DNA from: Nostoc sphaeroides
GTDB lineage: Bacteria > Cyanobacteriota > Cyanobacteriia > Cyanobacteriales > Nostocaceae
Reading direction: 5' to 3'
Length of the DNA stretch: 64,000 bases
NCBI RefSeq assembly: GCF_003443655.1
Contig: NZ_CP031941.1
Location: forward strand, 2,165,501-2,229,500
Part shown: positions 18,184 through 27,994 of the stretch, piece after piece
How the letters are laid out: the number at the start of each line of letters is the position of its first letter
Position numbering within the stretch: the first letter of the stretch is position 1
Translations under genes and position numbers: made by a program
The notes under the pieces: model-generated
What the model was told of the DNA's origin: nothing
Database searches by the model: none
The model's input: the letters and a program-made list of their open reading frames with translations, nothing else

Positions 18184-18318
18184 TATTTTTAATAAAATAC
18201 TTTATATTATAATATTAGATTTTTAAAGGATGTTTGTAAATTCTAATTTATTACTCACCGGGCGATAAGAAGTAGAGCGCCAGTTGCTCATGGGGAGCCA
18301 CTCTGTTGCACGGGTTAA

Positions 18319-18526
18319 AAGGATGTTTGAAAAGTCCTAAAGTATACTGGAAGCCCTGCTTCCATTCCTCTCCCCGTTGCCATCAGCCTGCCGTTAGGCA
18401 AGGGTCGAGAGGCTTTGCATTCCCTCTCTTCTCCTGTCGGAGACGCTACGCGAACGTAGGGAAGGGGCCCCGTGCGTTAGGTTTCTGAGGCTTTGATGTT
18501 ACGAAAAATACTTTTCAAATAACCTT
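18319..18526. mobile_element. MITE-like element, family 3 copy a (TNA target)
   Basis: Ends AAGGATGTTTGAAAAG and CTTTTCAAATAACCTT are imperfect inverted repeats, flanked by TAA on both sides (18316-18318 and 18527-18529). The interior has a GC-rich repeat around 18430-18460 (GAGACGCTACGCGAACG). Its sister copy is at 25484-25626. Confidence 0.65.
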
Positions 18527-18670
18527 TAAAAAAAGCTTGGCATTCTCAGTTCTGAAAACAAAGTTTTGAGTTCTAAACACGAAGTACGATAAATAATCAT
18601 GCACTAGCGATCGCTACAGTCGAGTTAGTGCAAGATTAGATGGACTTATAACTGGTTTTACAAATGGGAT

Positions 18671-19234
18671 ATGCAGCTGGCTGGTTATGCCTTGGCGAGA
18701 TTGCGTTTTGTGGGTAAGCGCTTTTGGTTCTTCCTAATCTTGGCATTACTGGCAGTCCCAGCCCAAATCACTCTAATTCCCACATTTTTGATTTTAAAAG
18801 CGATCGGCTGGCTGAATTCTTACCAAGGCATGATTGTGCCCAGCATGGTTAATGCCACTTTTATCTTCATGATGCGGCAGTTTTTCGTTAATTTTCCTAA
18901 AGAACTAGAAGAAGCAGCTCAACTCGATGGTTTAAATACTTTTGGAATTTTCCGGCATATTGTCTTACCTTTAACAAAACCAGCACTCGCAGCACAGGCA
19001 GTTTTTGTGTTCATGGGCAGTTGGAATAATTTTTTACTGCCTATAGTTATCCTATTTGACCCAGAAATGTTTACCCTTCCTTTGGGGCTGAACACCTTCA
19101 AAGGTCAATACATCAGCTATTGGAATTACATTATGGCAGCTTCTATGGTCTTCACTCTGCCAGCTTTAGGCATTTACGCCTTTTTTAATCGTTACTTTAT
19201 TCAAAGCGTCACCTTTACGGGGGGAAAAGGGTGA
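18671..19234 (+). pseudogene. C-terminal remnant of a MalG-type sugar ABC permease
   Basis: 187 codons match the last two thirds of a carbohydrate ABC inner-membrane permease: AGYALARLRF, a membrane helix, VPAQITLIPTF, the cytoplasmic ATPase-contact (EAA) loop ELEEAAQLDGLNTFGIFRHI, and the usual ending FNRYFIQSVTFTGGKG. Intact relatives have about 90 more N-terminal residues including the first helices. The ATG at 18671 is internal to the family and coding similarity fails just upstream. It probably derives from the same operon as the lipoprotein remnant at 16470. Confidence 0.7.
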
Positions 19235-19596
19235 ACCAATTCGCAATGAAGCTCGTTCCTCGCTAACGCAATTCGCAATGACGCTCCTACGTCGCTAACG
19301 CAATTACGTTTTGTAACGGATATTTTACCTGTACACAAAACGATAAAAAAGTCATCACTACTTGGTAATATTATACAAAGTTAAATTTTATAACCACAGT
19401 TATATTTACAAGACTTTTCATGGAGTAGTTTAATATTTGACGATTTTTTATCTAAACTCTGATAAATAATCTTTAAGCAAAGAAAATCTATCTTAAGATA
19501 TCAATTCTTCGTACAAAAGATAGTTGTTCACAATATATATATTGTGAGAAAAAACATACTAATCATCTACTTTGCCTAACAGAAAGGAGGCACAAT
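19235..19596. other. Intergenic region with short direct repeats
   Basis: Two imperfect copies of a block containing CGCAATGA.GCTC and TCGCTAACGCAATT occur at about 19239-19304. AT-rich sequence follows, with a 20-bp perfect palindrome at 19528-19547. No gene seen. Confidence 0.5.
19528..19547. promoter_or_regulatory. Perfect 20-bp palindrome, possible operator
   Basis: TCACAATATATATATTGTGA reads identically on both strands. It lies 50 bases upstream of a small interrupted ORF, where an operator would be expected. It could equally be a chance AT palindrome. Confidence 0.35.
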
Positions 19597-19837
19597 TTGT
19601 CAGACAACTATTTAGATGACTATACCCGGATTTCTCAGCAAATTTATGAAACCCAAGTTCAGAGGCTGTAGGGGCGGGTTCACAAATATGCTTCAATCAT
19701 TCACGAATCTCTCGTGAACCCGCCCCTACCGTTTTGTGAGAAATGCGGGTATAGACTTTCAAAAGGTGAAGCAGAGAATAGCTTTAATTACTGCTCAAAT
19801 TGAGGAAGTGCTAATTAAGTACCATACTCTAGATTAA
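19597..19837 (+). pseudogene. 34-codon small ORF interrupted by a MITE-like element
   Basis: TTG at 19597 follows AGGAGG by six bases and opens eight codons (SDNYLDD after the start). A 133-bp element then intervenes, after which the same frame continues FQKVKQRIALITAQIEE and ends at TAA 19835-19837. Removing the element plus one GAC duplication leaves exactly 35 codons including stop. The peptide is hydrophilic and probably helical. No family recognised. Confidence 0.6.
19621..19753. mobile_element. MITE-like element, family 7, 133 bp
   Basis: Terminal repeats TATACCCGGATTTCTCA and TGAGAAATGCGGGTATA are flanked by GAC on both sides (19618-19620 and 19754-19756). The core is a GTAGGGGCGGGTTCAC...GTGAACCCGCCCCTAC palindrome. 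It sits inside the small ORF at 19597-19837. Confidence 0.8.
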
Positions 19838-20081
19838 ATCCCAAAATTGAAAGGCGAGAAAAACTAATGTCGGGTAATAATTTGTGACTCGATATATATT
19901 ACTTGTGACTGGCTGATACAACTGCTACTAGCACAGGCTGGCGGAAATAAACCTAGCGTTTTATTACAGCCATAAAGCTCAAAATTAGAAGCTTTTGACT
20001 TTTGACTTTTGACTTTTGACTTCCGCCTTGCGGTACTAGCCTGTCTCTCGGATTATTCCAGATAAAAGTATTGTAACGATA

Positions 20082-23000
20082 ATGACGCACTCTCCAAATT
20101 CAGAAAATAACCAGAAACCACCTAATCGTCGTTTATGGCTCCTTCTCTTAGGACGTACCAGTTTGGCTTTCGGTGTCGTTTTCCTGGTTGGAATTGCAGT
20201 CGGTGCTTGGTGGGCTAGAAGCTATATATATAAAGATTTAGCGCCATTAGTACAGCAAAATCTCGAACAATTGCTTGGACGTCCAGTAAAAGTAGGTAAA
20301 GTTGAACGTTTTTCACTAAATAGTCTAAGATTTAGCTCTTTATCAATACCAGCAACTTCCACTGATCCAGATCAGGTAGTAGCAAAAGCCTTAGATGTAC
20401 AGTTCTCGCCCTTACAACTCATCCTTACCCGAAAACTAGCATTAAATGTCACGTTAGTTCAACCCAATGTTTACATCCAACAGGATAAAGATGGTCGCTG
20501 GGTTACAGCCCAAGTCAAAGCTGGGGAAGGAAAAGGTGCTATTCAAACTGAGTTGGAGACACTTCAAATTCAAGATGGGAATGTAGAGTTATCGCCAGCT
20601 TCCGGGACAACTAGACCGAAAGGGTCAGTAATATTAAATCAATTTGGTGGTGTTGCCCGATTTTTTGATCAAAATCAACGAATTGGTTATGACATTAATG
20701 GTCAACTCGCTAGGGGAGGCGCGGTTAAAATCTCTGGTGAGACACAAATAAAAGCTCAACAAACTAACCTCAAGCTGCAAGCACAAAATTTACAAGCATC
20801 TGATATAAGTCGATTAATTGAGTTGCCAATTGCCTTACAAGCAGGGCGAATAGATGCTGACTTAGGGGTTCAAATTCCACCGAAACTGTCAGAAATAGCC
20901 GTTATAGGAACAGCTACAGCTAATCAAATCGTTGCTAAAATTCCCAAGATTCCTCAACAAGTTTCTAATTTTAATGGCAGATTTCTATTTCAAGGTCAGA
21001 CAGTTTCTCTAGAAAATCTGAATACGAACTTTGGCAAAGTTCCTATTGTGGCTAATGGAACAATTAATACCCAAACAGGTTTTAATCTCTCTGCTCAAAT
21101 AAAACCAGTTAGTGCGAAAAATATCTTAGACACGCTGAATGTAAATTCGTCACTCCCAGCTAGTGGCGAAGTTCAAGCAAATATTAAGGTAGGCGGCGCA
21201 CTACAGAAACCAGTCGTTAACGGTACATTAAGCAATACAAAACCGATTCAAGTTGACCGCCTTCTCTTCACAGCCGTCAATACTGACTTCCGCTTGAATG
21301 TATCTCAAACTGCTTCTCAAATTGTTGTCTCCAATCTGAAAATAGTCCCCGCAGCAGGTGGTCAAATCACAGGAGGCGGTCAAGCTAATATCGGAGCCAA
21401 AGATAACGTAATCTTTAATGCTCAAGTTGATGGTGTATCCGGGGATATACTAGCGCGTAACTACGGCGTTGCTCTACCGATCGCAGTTGGCAATATTTCA
21501 GCAAAAGCAGAAGTTTCTGGTTCACTTAGTAAACAACCATTGAATCTTGATATTAGTAGTGTTCAAGTAACGCCGCCAACCGGGGGAAGAATTACCGCCA
21601 GTGGTCAAGTTCAACTAGCACCCCAAGGTCAAGTAGCTTTAGGTATTCAAGCTCAAGGTTTACCAGGAAATGCGACTCGCTCAAGGTTACGGTATTTCAA
21701 CTCCAATTAATGTTGGTGGTATATCTGCGAACGCCAAAGTTACTGGTTCTCTAAGTAGCCCATTAAATGTAAATATTGCTAGCGTTCAAGCAAACCCAGA
21801 GGTGGGAGGGCAAGTAACAGCTAGTGGTCAACTTCAGCTTGCACCCCAAGGTAGGGTGGCGTTGAATGTGCAAGCACAAAATTTACCAGGAGATGCGATC
21901 GCAAAAGCATACAACTCTTCACCCTCCATCACCATTGGGAATGTATCAGCAAATGCCAATATTTCTGGTACACTTAGCAATCTACAAACAGTAGCGCGGG
22001 TGCAAGCGCCTACCGCCACCTATCCCACCACCGGACGAGTTGTTGTTGCCAAACAAGGACAGAATATCGTTTTCCCCGATGCAGTTTTGAACGTTGCAGG
22101 TGGTACAATCAGAGCTAGTGGTCAACTTGCACAAGAACGCTGGCAAGGAGTTGTTAACGCTTCCCAAATTGAACTCAATCGGTTCTCACCACAACTGCGA
22201 GGACGGCTTAATAGCAATATTCAGTTAGCAGGCACAACAAAATCTTTCCAGCTTGCAGATATTCGCGCTGGTGGACAAATTCGCCTTTCCCAAGGGGTAG
22301 CACTGCTGGCAAAACCGCTTACGGCTCAATTTCAGTGGAATGGACAGCAGATTATCGTTGAAAACGCAAGTACCCCAGGATTGAGTGCTAATGGTGCGAT
22401 CGCTATTCAAACTCCACCAAATGTAGCACCCCAAATTGCCGGATTTAATTTAAATGTACTGGCACAAAATTTCAACTTAAAAAATACTGGTTTTGAAATT
22501 CCTGGTGATGTAGAACTAGCGGGGTTACTTGATTTTAAAGGACAAGTTACAGGTACTCCAGATGTTCCGCAAGCCACTGGTAATATCCGACTGCGGAATT
22601 TCCAGGTTAGTGACTTGGCATTTGACCCGCTTTTAACGGGAAACGTGAATTTTCAAGGAGGACAGGGAGCAAGTCTGCGATTAGCTGGGAAACAAGATAG
22701 GATTGCGCTGAACTTGGGTGCAGATTATCGTCCCACTTCATTTTTAGTTCGACGAAATGGAGCAGTTGCGACAGGTAGAACAGAGGGAGATAACTTGTTT
22801 ATCAACGCTCAAGAGTTTCCCATCGCTTTGATTGGAGGCTTTTTACCGAACAATCAATTGCAACCGCTAGCGGGACAACTATCGGGGGATTTAGTTGTCA
22901 ATCTGAATAATTATGCCATTGCGGGAGATGTTGCGATCGCCCAGCCTCGGATTGGAAGAATTACAGCAGATGAATTTCGCGGCACCATTAATTATGCCGA

Positions 23001-25443
23001 TGGTACTGCTAGCTTATCTAATGGTCAATTGCAAATTGGAGATAGCAATATCGCCCTCAGTGGCAATCTGCAACCAGGGAATAACCCGCAATTTCAATTT
23101 CAAGCTAATTTTGACGAAGCCAGAATCCAGAGACTTTTACAAACATTTAATATCTTCGACTTTCAAGACTTTAGTACCGGGTTGCAGCTACCAAATTTAG
23201 CTGGAGCAGAAGTACTTGAAACTGAGTCTGTCAGTCTACCTGAGGCAGATTTGCTCACACAGTTAGCATATTTCTCAAAAGTTGTCGCATTGGTAGCAAA
23301 ACAACAGCAAGAAGAGAGAAATGAAACTGCATCTTTACCTACCCTTGCAGAATTAACGGGTACTTTGAGCGGAGGAATTACAGCTAATGGCTCGTTAAAA
23401 TCTGGGTTAAATGTCGGCTTTAATTTCCAAGGTGCTAATTGGCAATGGGGTGAATACTCCATTAATCAAGTCGTTGCTCAAGGCAATTTTGCTGATGGTG
23501 TCGTCACACTTTCGCCGTTGAGTGTTGGGATAAATCAAGGAGTGGTGGCTTTTACCGGACAGTTAGGAACTGAGCAACTATCTGGAAAGTTGAATGTAGC
23601 AAGTCTACCTCTATCGCTTTTCCAACCTTTTATCGAAAAATACCCGATAGATATCACTGGTAATGTAAATGCTGATGCCACCTTGGGAGGTAGTTTACAA
23701 GATCCGAGAGCGCAAGGGCAAGTGACGTTGGCGAATGCGACTCTCAACAAGCAACCTGTGCAAACAGGACAGGTAAACTTTGATTACAACAATGCTCGCT
23801 TAAATTTTGACAGTACTTTGTTAGTGACAGGAACGCAGCCAGTTACCATTACAGGTAGCGTACCTGCTGCTTTGCCTTTTGCCAAAGTGGAACCAGATAG
23901 CAATCAAATCAGCATCAACGCCAGCGTAAACAATGAAGGGTTGGCACTGTTAAACCTGTTTACCAACAATCAAGTCGCTTGGGTAGATGGTCAAGGACAA
24001 GTAGATTTAAACGTTCAGGGTACTTTGAACGAACCAATTATTAACGGAAATGCCACACTCAAGAATGCAACTTTTCGCGCCCAAGCCCTATCTGAACCCT
24101 TAACAAATGTCACTGGGACAGCGCAATTTAATGGCAATACAGTGAATGTCCAAGGTATCCAAGGCACTTACAATAAGGGGCAAATAAATGCATCAGGTAT
24201 CCTCCCAATTCTTCAGCCTCAGCAAGCAACATCAAACCCTCTCACAGTATCAATAGCAGACAAACTCAATTTTGAAATTGCAGGACTATATCAAGGTGGT
24301 GTAGGCGGCGATGTTGTAATTCGCGGAACAGCATTAAAACCTGTAATTGCTGGAGAGATTCAGCTAAGTGATGGTCAGGTAATCATTGGAAGTACTACTG
24401 CTCAGACAAAATCAGCAGCTACAGATCAAACTAACACTAACGTCATAAATAGAGAAGAGATTAAAGTTAATCTCCCACCTACAGCAGAGAGTAACGCTAG
24501 CCCAGTGACTACAGCAGATACTAAGGCTAGTGCTGTAACTCCAGCCAATTTACCTATACAGTTTGCAGATTTAAGGTTAAGTTTAGACGATAATGTTCGT
24601 GTTACCAGTCAATCACTACTCGACTTTGTACCAGGAGGAGCCGCATTGAGTCAGCCACTATTGAGCTTTGACGCCAAAGGTGACTTAACGATTAATGGTA
24701 CATTAGCCAAGCCGCTTCCTGAAGGAGTGATTCGTTTGACAGGAGGACGAATCAGCTTATTTTCCACTGAGTTTACCTTGGCGCGGGGTTACGAACAAAC
24801 TGCGCGGTTTAGTCCTAGTCTTGGACTTGACCCTACTTTGGATGTCCGACTTACCGCAATTGTACCGGAAGCATCAGCAAGGAACAGTCAAATTTTGGAA
24901 TCACCATTGTCTGCTGAAGTCAGCGATGTTTCTGCTAGCAACTTCGGGACTTTACGTACCGTTACCGTTCAAGCCAGGGTCAACGGCCCAGCTAGTGAAT
25001 TGGGCAACAATCTAGAATTGACAAGTGAACCTAGTCGTAGTAAGGGAGAAATAGTTGCTTTACTGGGTGGCTCGATTCTGAATTCTTTTAGTCAAGCAGA
25101 TGCAGGACAAGGGCTAACTAATTTCGCTAGTTCTACCATTTTAGGTGGTTTGCAAGGAACTATTACTGCGATCGGGCAGGCTGTTGGTTTTAGCGAATTT
25201 CGGATATTTCCCACCCCTACCACTAGTAATGAAACAACGACAGCTTCAATTCTGAATTTATCAGCAGAAGGTGTATTTGACATCAATAGAAATTTCTCTG
25301 CCTCTTTATCACGCCCTCTTTCTAGTGATGAGTCTTTCCGTTATAACGTGCTTTATCGACTCAATGATGAAATTTTGATGCGAGGCTCAACTAATTTAGG
25401 GGATGAAAATCAATTCCTAGTTGAGTATGAAACTAGATTTTAG
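20082..25443 (+). CDS. TamB-like (DUF490) translocation/assembly protein, single-base frameshift
   Basis: TamB-type proteins are anchored in the inner membrane and span the periplasm, assisting outer-membrane protein insertion or lipid transport. The N-terminus has one membrane helix (LGRTSLAFGVVFLVGIAVGA) followed by LVQQNLEQLLGRPVKVGKV and then more than 1,600 residues of repeating beta-strands with GQ/ASGQ motifs. The C-terminal domain contains GSILNSF and ends in a typical YNVLYRLND...FLVEYETRF. The first frame stops at 21708-21710; the second is open from before 21670. One surplus C at 21676, inside a would-be GCGATCGC octamer, explains the shift. Removing it gives 1,787 codons including stop. 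It is either a recent null mutation or a sequence error. Confidence 0.82.
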
Positions 25444-25483
25444 ATAAATACAGTTCAACTTTCGTAGTGCCTGGGTAAACTGA

Positions 25484-25626
25484 GAGGATGTTTGAAAAGG
25501 GTCGGCTTGAGCCTCAAGTGCGACTCAGGGGTGGGATCTCAAATCCCAAAACTCCTATTCTCTCGTAGCAGTTTCTCGGTAGCCAGGGTAGTGAAACACA
25601 CGCTGAAGGACTTTTCAAACATCCTC
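25484..25626. mobile_element. MITE-like element, family 3 copy b (TNA target)
   Basis: Near-perfect terminal repeats GAGGATGTTTGAAAAG and CTTTTCAAACATCCTC, flanked by TGA on both sides (25481-25483 and 25627-25629). 143 bp. A further isolated end, CTTTTAAAACAACCTC followed by TAA, lies at 25836-25851. Confidence 0.75.
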
Positions 25627-25629
25627 TGA

Positions 25630-25722
25630 ACGTGCAGCCGGAATTCCCAAAGTTGCAGCACAACGACGGGTCGCTAAATCATCCAGAATTACTTCCCTTC
25701 CAGAATTTACATAGCCCCAGGT
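25630..25722 (-). pseudogene. Possible remnant of a PIN/DUF3368-type toxin gene
   Basis: About 30 minus-strand codons read SGREVILDDLATRRCAATLG then IPAA, like the C-terminal DD-L-A-RR-A-LGI region of DUF3368 PIN-domain proteins. The frame ends at the family 3 element (25626), and no full gene remains. The match is by eye and short. Confidence 0.35.
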
Positions 25723-25736
25723 TAATACCATTAGAT

Positions 25737-25804
25737 CCCCCTAAATCCCCCGATAAATTGGAGGACTTTGATTTTTCCGCCAATTTATCGGGGGGTTAGG
25801 GGGG
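25737..25804. repeat. Long inverted repeat (25-bp arms)
   Basis: Arms run from CCCCCTAAATCCCCC through GATAAATTGG (25737-25761) and from CCAATTTATCGG through GGTTAGGGGGG (25780-25804), around an 18-base loop. It could act as a strong hairpin or be another small mobile repeat. Confidence 0.7.
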
Positions 25805-25994
25805 AGCTATAAGTGCCTAAAGTCACAGCGAAATACTTTTAAAACAACCTCTAAGACTGACTCACCTAGACCCAAATCCCGGCTTTGAATTACATTCGGG
25901 ACAGGTCGTGTTTCTTGTATAAAGTCTATAAAAATCCGAAAAAGGACAATTCAAGTTTGTAGATAAAGCATATACAAACTTAAAGGAACCAATC

Positions 25995-26171
25995 ATGAAA
26001 GACTTAGACCGCAAACGTGCGAAATCTCTTTGGGGAATTTTGGCTACAGCTTGTGGAGCCGCTTCCATGTTCACAGCCACACTGGGAATACCTGCCTCTG
26101 CACTTGCTGCTACACCAGTATTTTACTGTAGTGCTGAAGGTCTAATTGTTGAAGTTTTTCGCCTCAACTAG
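25995..26171 (+). CDS. Small secreted protein, 58 residues
   Basis: ATG 25995 follows AAAGGAACC by a few bases. The peptide begins MKDLDRKRAK, has a hydrophobic stretch from about residue 12, and shows a Sec cleavage site after PASALA. This leaves about 20 residues, TPVFYCSAEGLIVEVFRLN, after processing. The mature part is unusually short, so it may be a secreted peptide or the truncated front of a longer exported protein. No family recognised. Confidence 0.5.
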   Translation: MKDLDRKRAKSLWGILATACGAASMFTATLGIPASALAATPVFYCSAEGLIVEVFRLN

Positions 26172-26733
26172 ACTCTAGAAATAGTAGCTTTTTTGGATTG
26201 GGCATAAAATTAATAGACATATCCTTTATCGCTAGGAAAATATTTGTATTATTACAATATTACAAAACTACGCGCGGAATGTGCGGTAAAAGCATTCAAC
26301 ATAAAAAACCCTGCGATCGCGTGTGCTAGTCCGGTAAAAGACTTACGGTTGCGCTTGGTTGCTTTTCCGGGTGTCGTTGAAATTGCTCACCCCCAACCAT
26401 TGTTGATTGAGAAATTCATAATTGATAATTAATAATTCATAATTTAAAGACGCTCTCTACGAGACGCTGCGCGAACGAGGACTCGCTTTCCGCAACGCTA
26501 TCAGTGGGAGCTTTGAACTCTCCACTGTCTTTTTGACCACTGATTTAAAAATGAGCGTGGGGCTGCTGTACCCATTTTAAAATTTATGAATTATGAATTA
26601 TGAATTATGAATTAATAATTATTTGGTCAACTAGATTGTTTCTCTTAAGGCATAACGAATGCCGTTCGTTGTCAGCTCACGTTAAATTAACTGAATTTTG
26701 CACTGAACCATAGTTTGAGAAGGAGTGATGGAC
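26172..26733. other. Intergenic region with ATTATGAATT repeats
   Basis: About 560 bases. It holds a GAGACGCTGCGCGAACGAGGACTCG repeat-like block at about 26460-26485 and tandem TTATGAA copies at 26585-26612. A 62-codon frame at 26244-26432 has no start support or family features. The promoter of the RTX/TpsA pair probably lies in the last 100 bases. Confidence 0.45.
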
Positions 26734-27981
26734 ATGGCACTTATTAAGGGTAGCCTTGGTAATGACAATCTGACTGGGACTCCAGAAGCTGATTCCATTT
26801 TCGGCGATTTAGGTGATGACATCCTTGATGGTCTTGGTGGTGATGATAAGTTTATCTTCAACAATGTAATTGATGTCCTCGTTTTTGATGACTTTTCAGA
26901 TTTGTATATATATAGTACTGATGGTTTTGACATCATTAAAAACTTTTTTTCGGGTGAGGTTATCAGTATTGACCCTGTGAATCACAACCGTAAGCATGTA
27001 GATATAAATGTAGTAATTTCAGCTGCCCCAGCCGTGGTATTTCCTTCAGAAAAAACCGAATCCATCTACGGCACCACAGGTTCTGACACAATTCAAGGAA
27101 CCTCGGCAGACGAGATTATTTATGGTTTGGAAGGCAACGATGTACTGTATGGCAACGATGGTTACGATATGTTGTATGGTGGTTCGGGTAATGACAGCCT
27201 TTACGGTGGTGCAAATTTTGGTGACGAACTGTACGGTGGTTTGGGCAATGATTATTTGAATGGGGGAGGTGCCAATGTACTTTATGGCGAGGAAGGCGAT
27301 GACATTTTTGATGGCATTGATGGCATTGATGGCATTGATGGCATTGATGGCATTGATGGCGTAAAAGTTGATATTATAGAATACTTGAATCAAGGAACCG
27401 ATACGGTTCAGGCTTCGTCCAGCTACAACTTGGGTGACAACCTAGAGAACTTGGTTCTCACAGGTAGCAGCGATATTGATGGCATAGGCAACGCCCTGGA
27501 CAATCGAATTGAGGGGAATGCCGGTCACAACTTTTTGATTGGCGGCGATGGCAATGACTACTTGCTTGGCTATGGGGACTACGACATTTTGGTTGGTGAG
27601 GCTGGTAAGGACACACTCGTTGGTGGTGCTGGTAACGACTTCTTAAATGGGGGTTCTGGTAACGACTTCTTAAATGGCGGTGCTGGGAACAACACACTCA
27701 CAGGCGATGCTGGTGCTGATACATTTGTCTTCAACTTCAGGTCTGAAGGCATTGACATCATCAAGGACTTCAGATACTTGCAGAGCGACAAAATTCAGAT
27801 TTCTACAATTGGGTTTGGCGCTACTTCCACTAAGGAGTTCAGTTACAACCGCAACACTGGTGCCTTGTCTTTCCAGGGAACCCAATTCGCCACTCTTGAG
27901 AACAAGCCTAATTTCATACCCCGTCTCGATATTGAGCTTGTCTCTGAGGATCTAAGCTCTTCAATTAGCTATATCCTTTAA
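26734..27981 (+). CDS. RTX (hemolysin-type calcium-binding repeat) protein
   Basis: About 415 residues, rich in nonapeptide GGxGxDxLx repeats such as LYGGSGNDSLYGG and LNGGAGNNTLTG, which bind Ca2+ after export by type I secretion. The last 80 residues (ADTFVFNFRSEGIDIIKDF and onward) are the usual C-terminal secretion domain. A 9-bp tandem (27310-27360) encodes (DGI)n, a recent expansion. ATG 26734 is chosen, 8 bases after GGAG; GTG 26725 and ATG 26728 are alternatives in frame. The next gene starts 13 bases downstream, so the two form an operon. No protease or lipase domain is visible. Confidence 0.82.
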   Translation: MALIKGSLGNDNLTGTPEADSIFGDLGDDILDGLGGDDKFIFNNVIDVLVFDDFSDLYIYSTDGFDIIKNFFSGEVISIDPVNHNRKHVDINVVISAAPAVVFPSEKTESIYGTTGSDTIQGTSADEIIYGLEGNDVLYGNDGYDMLYGGSGNDSLYGGANFGDELYGGLGNDYLNGGGANVLYGEEGDDIFDGIDGIDGIDGIDGIDGVKVDIIEYLNQGTDTVQASSSYNLGDNLENLVLTGSSDIDGIGNALDNRIEGNAGHNFLIGGDGNDYLLGYGDYDILVGEAGKDTLVGGAGNDFLNGGSGNDFLNGGAGNNTLTGDAGADTFVFNFRSEGIDIIKDFRYLQSDKIQISTIGFGATSTKEFSYNRNTGALSFQGTQFATLENKPNFIPRLDIELVSEDLSSSISYIL

Positions 27982-27994
27982 GGAGAATTTTCCT

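Noticed and set aside
19528-19547. CRP/NtcA-type binding site
   Set aside because: The half-sites are in the opposite order (TCACA...TGTGA) and no GTA-N8-TAC is present, so only a generic palindrome is reported.
26244-26432. 62-codon plus-strand frame
   Set aside because: No ribosome site, odd composition and no recognisable motif; probably chance.
27046-27393. Minus-strand frame with AINAINAIN repeats
   Set aside because: Shadow of the 9-bp tandem in the RTX gene.
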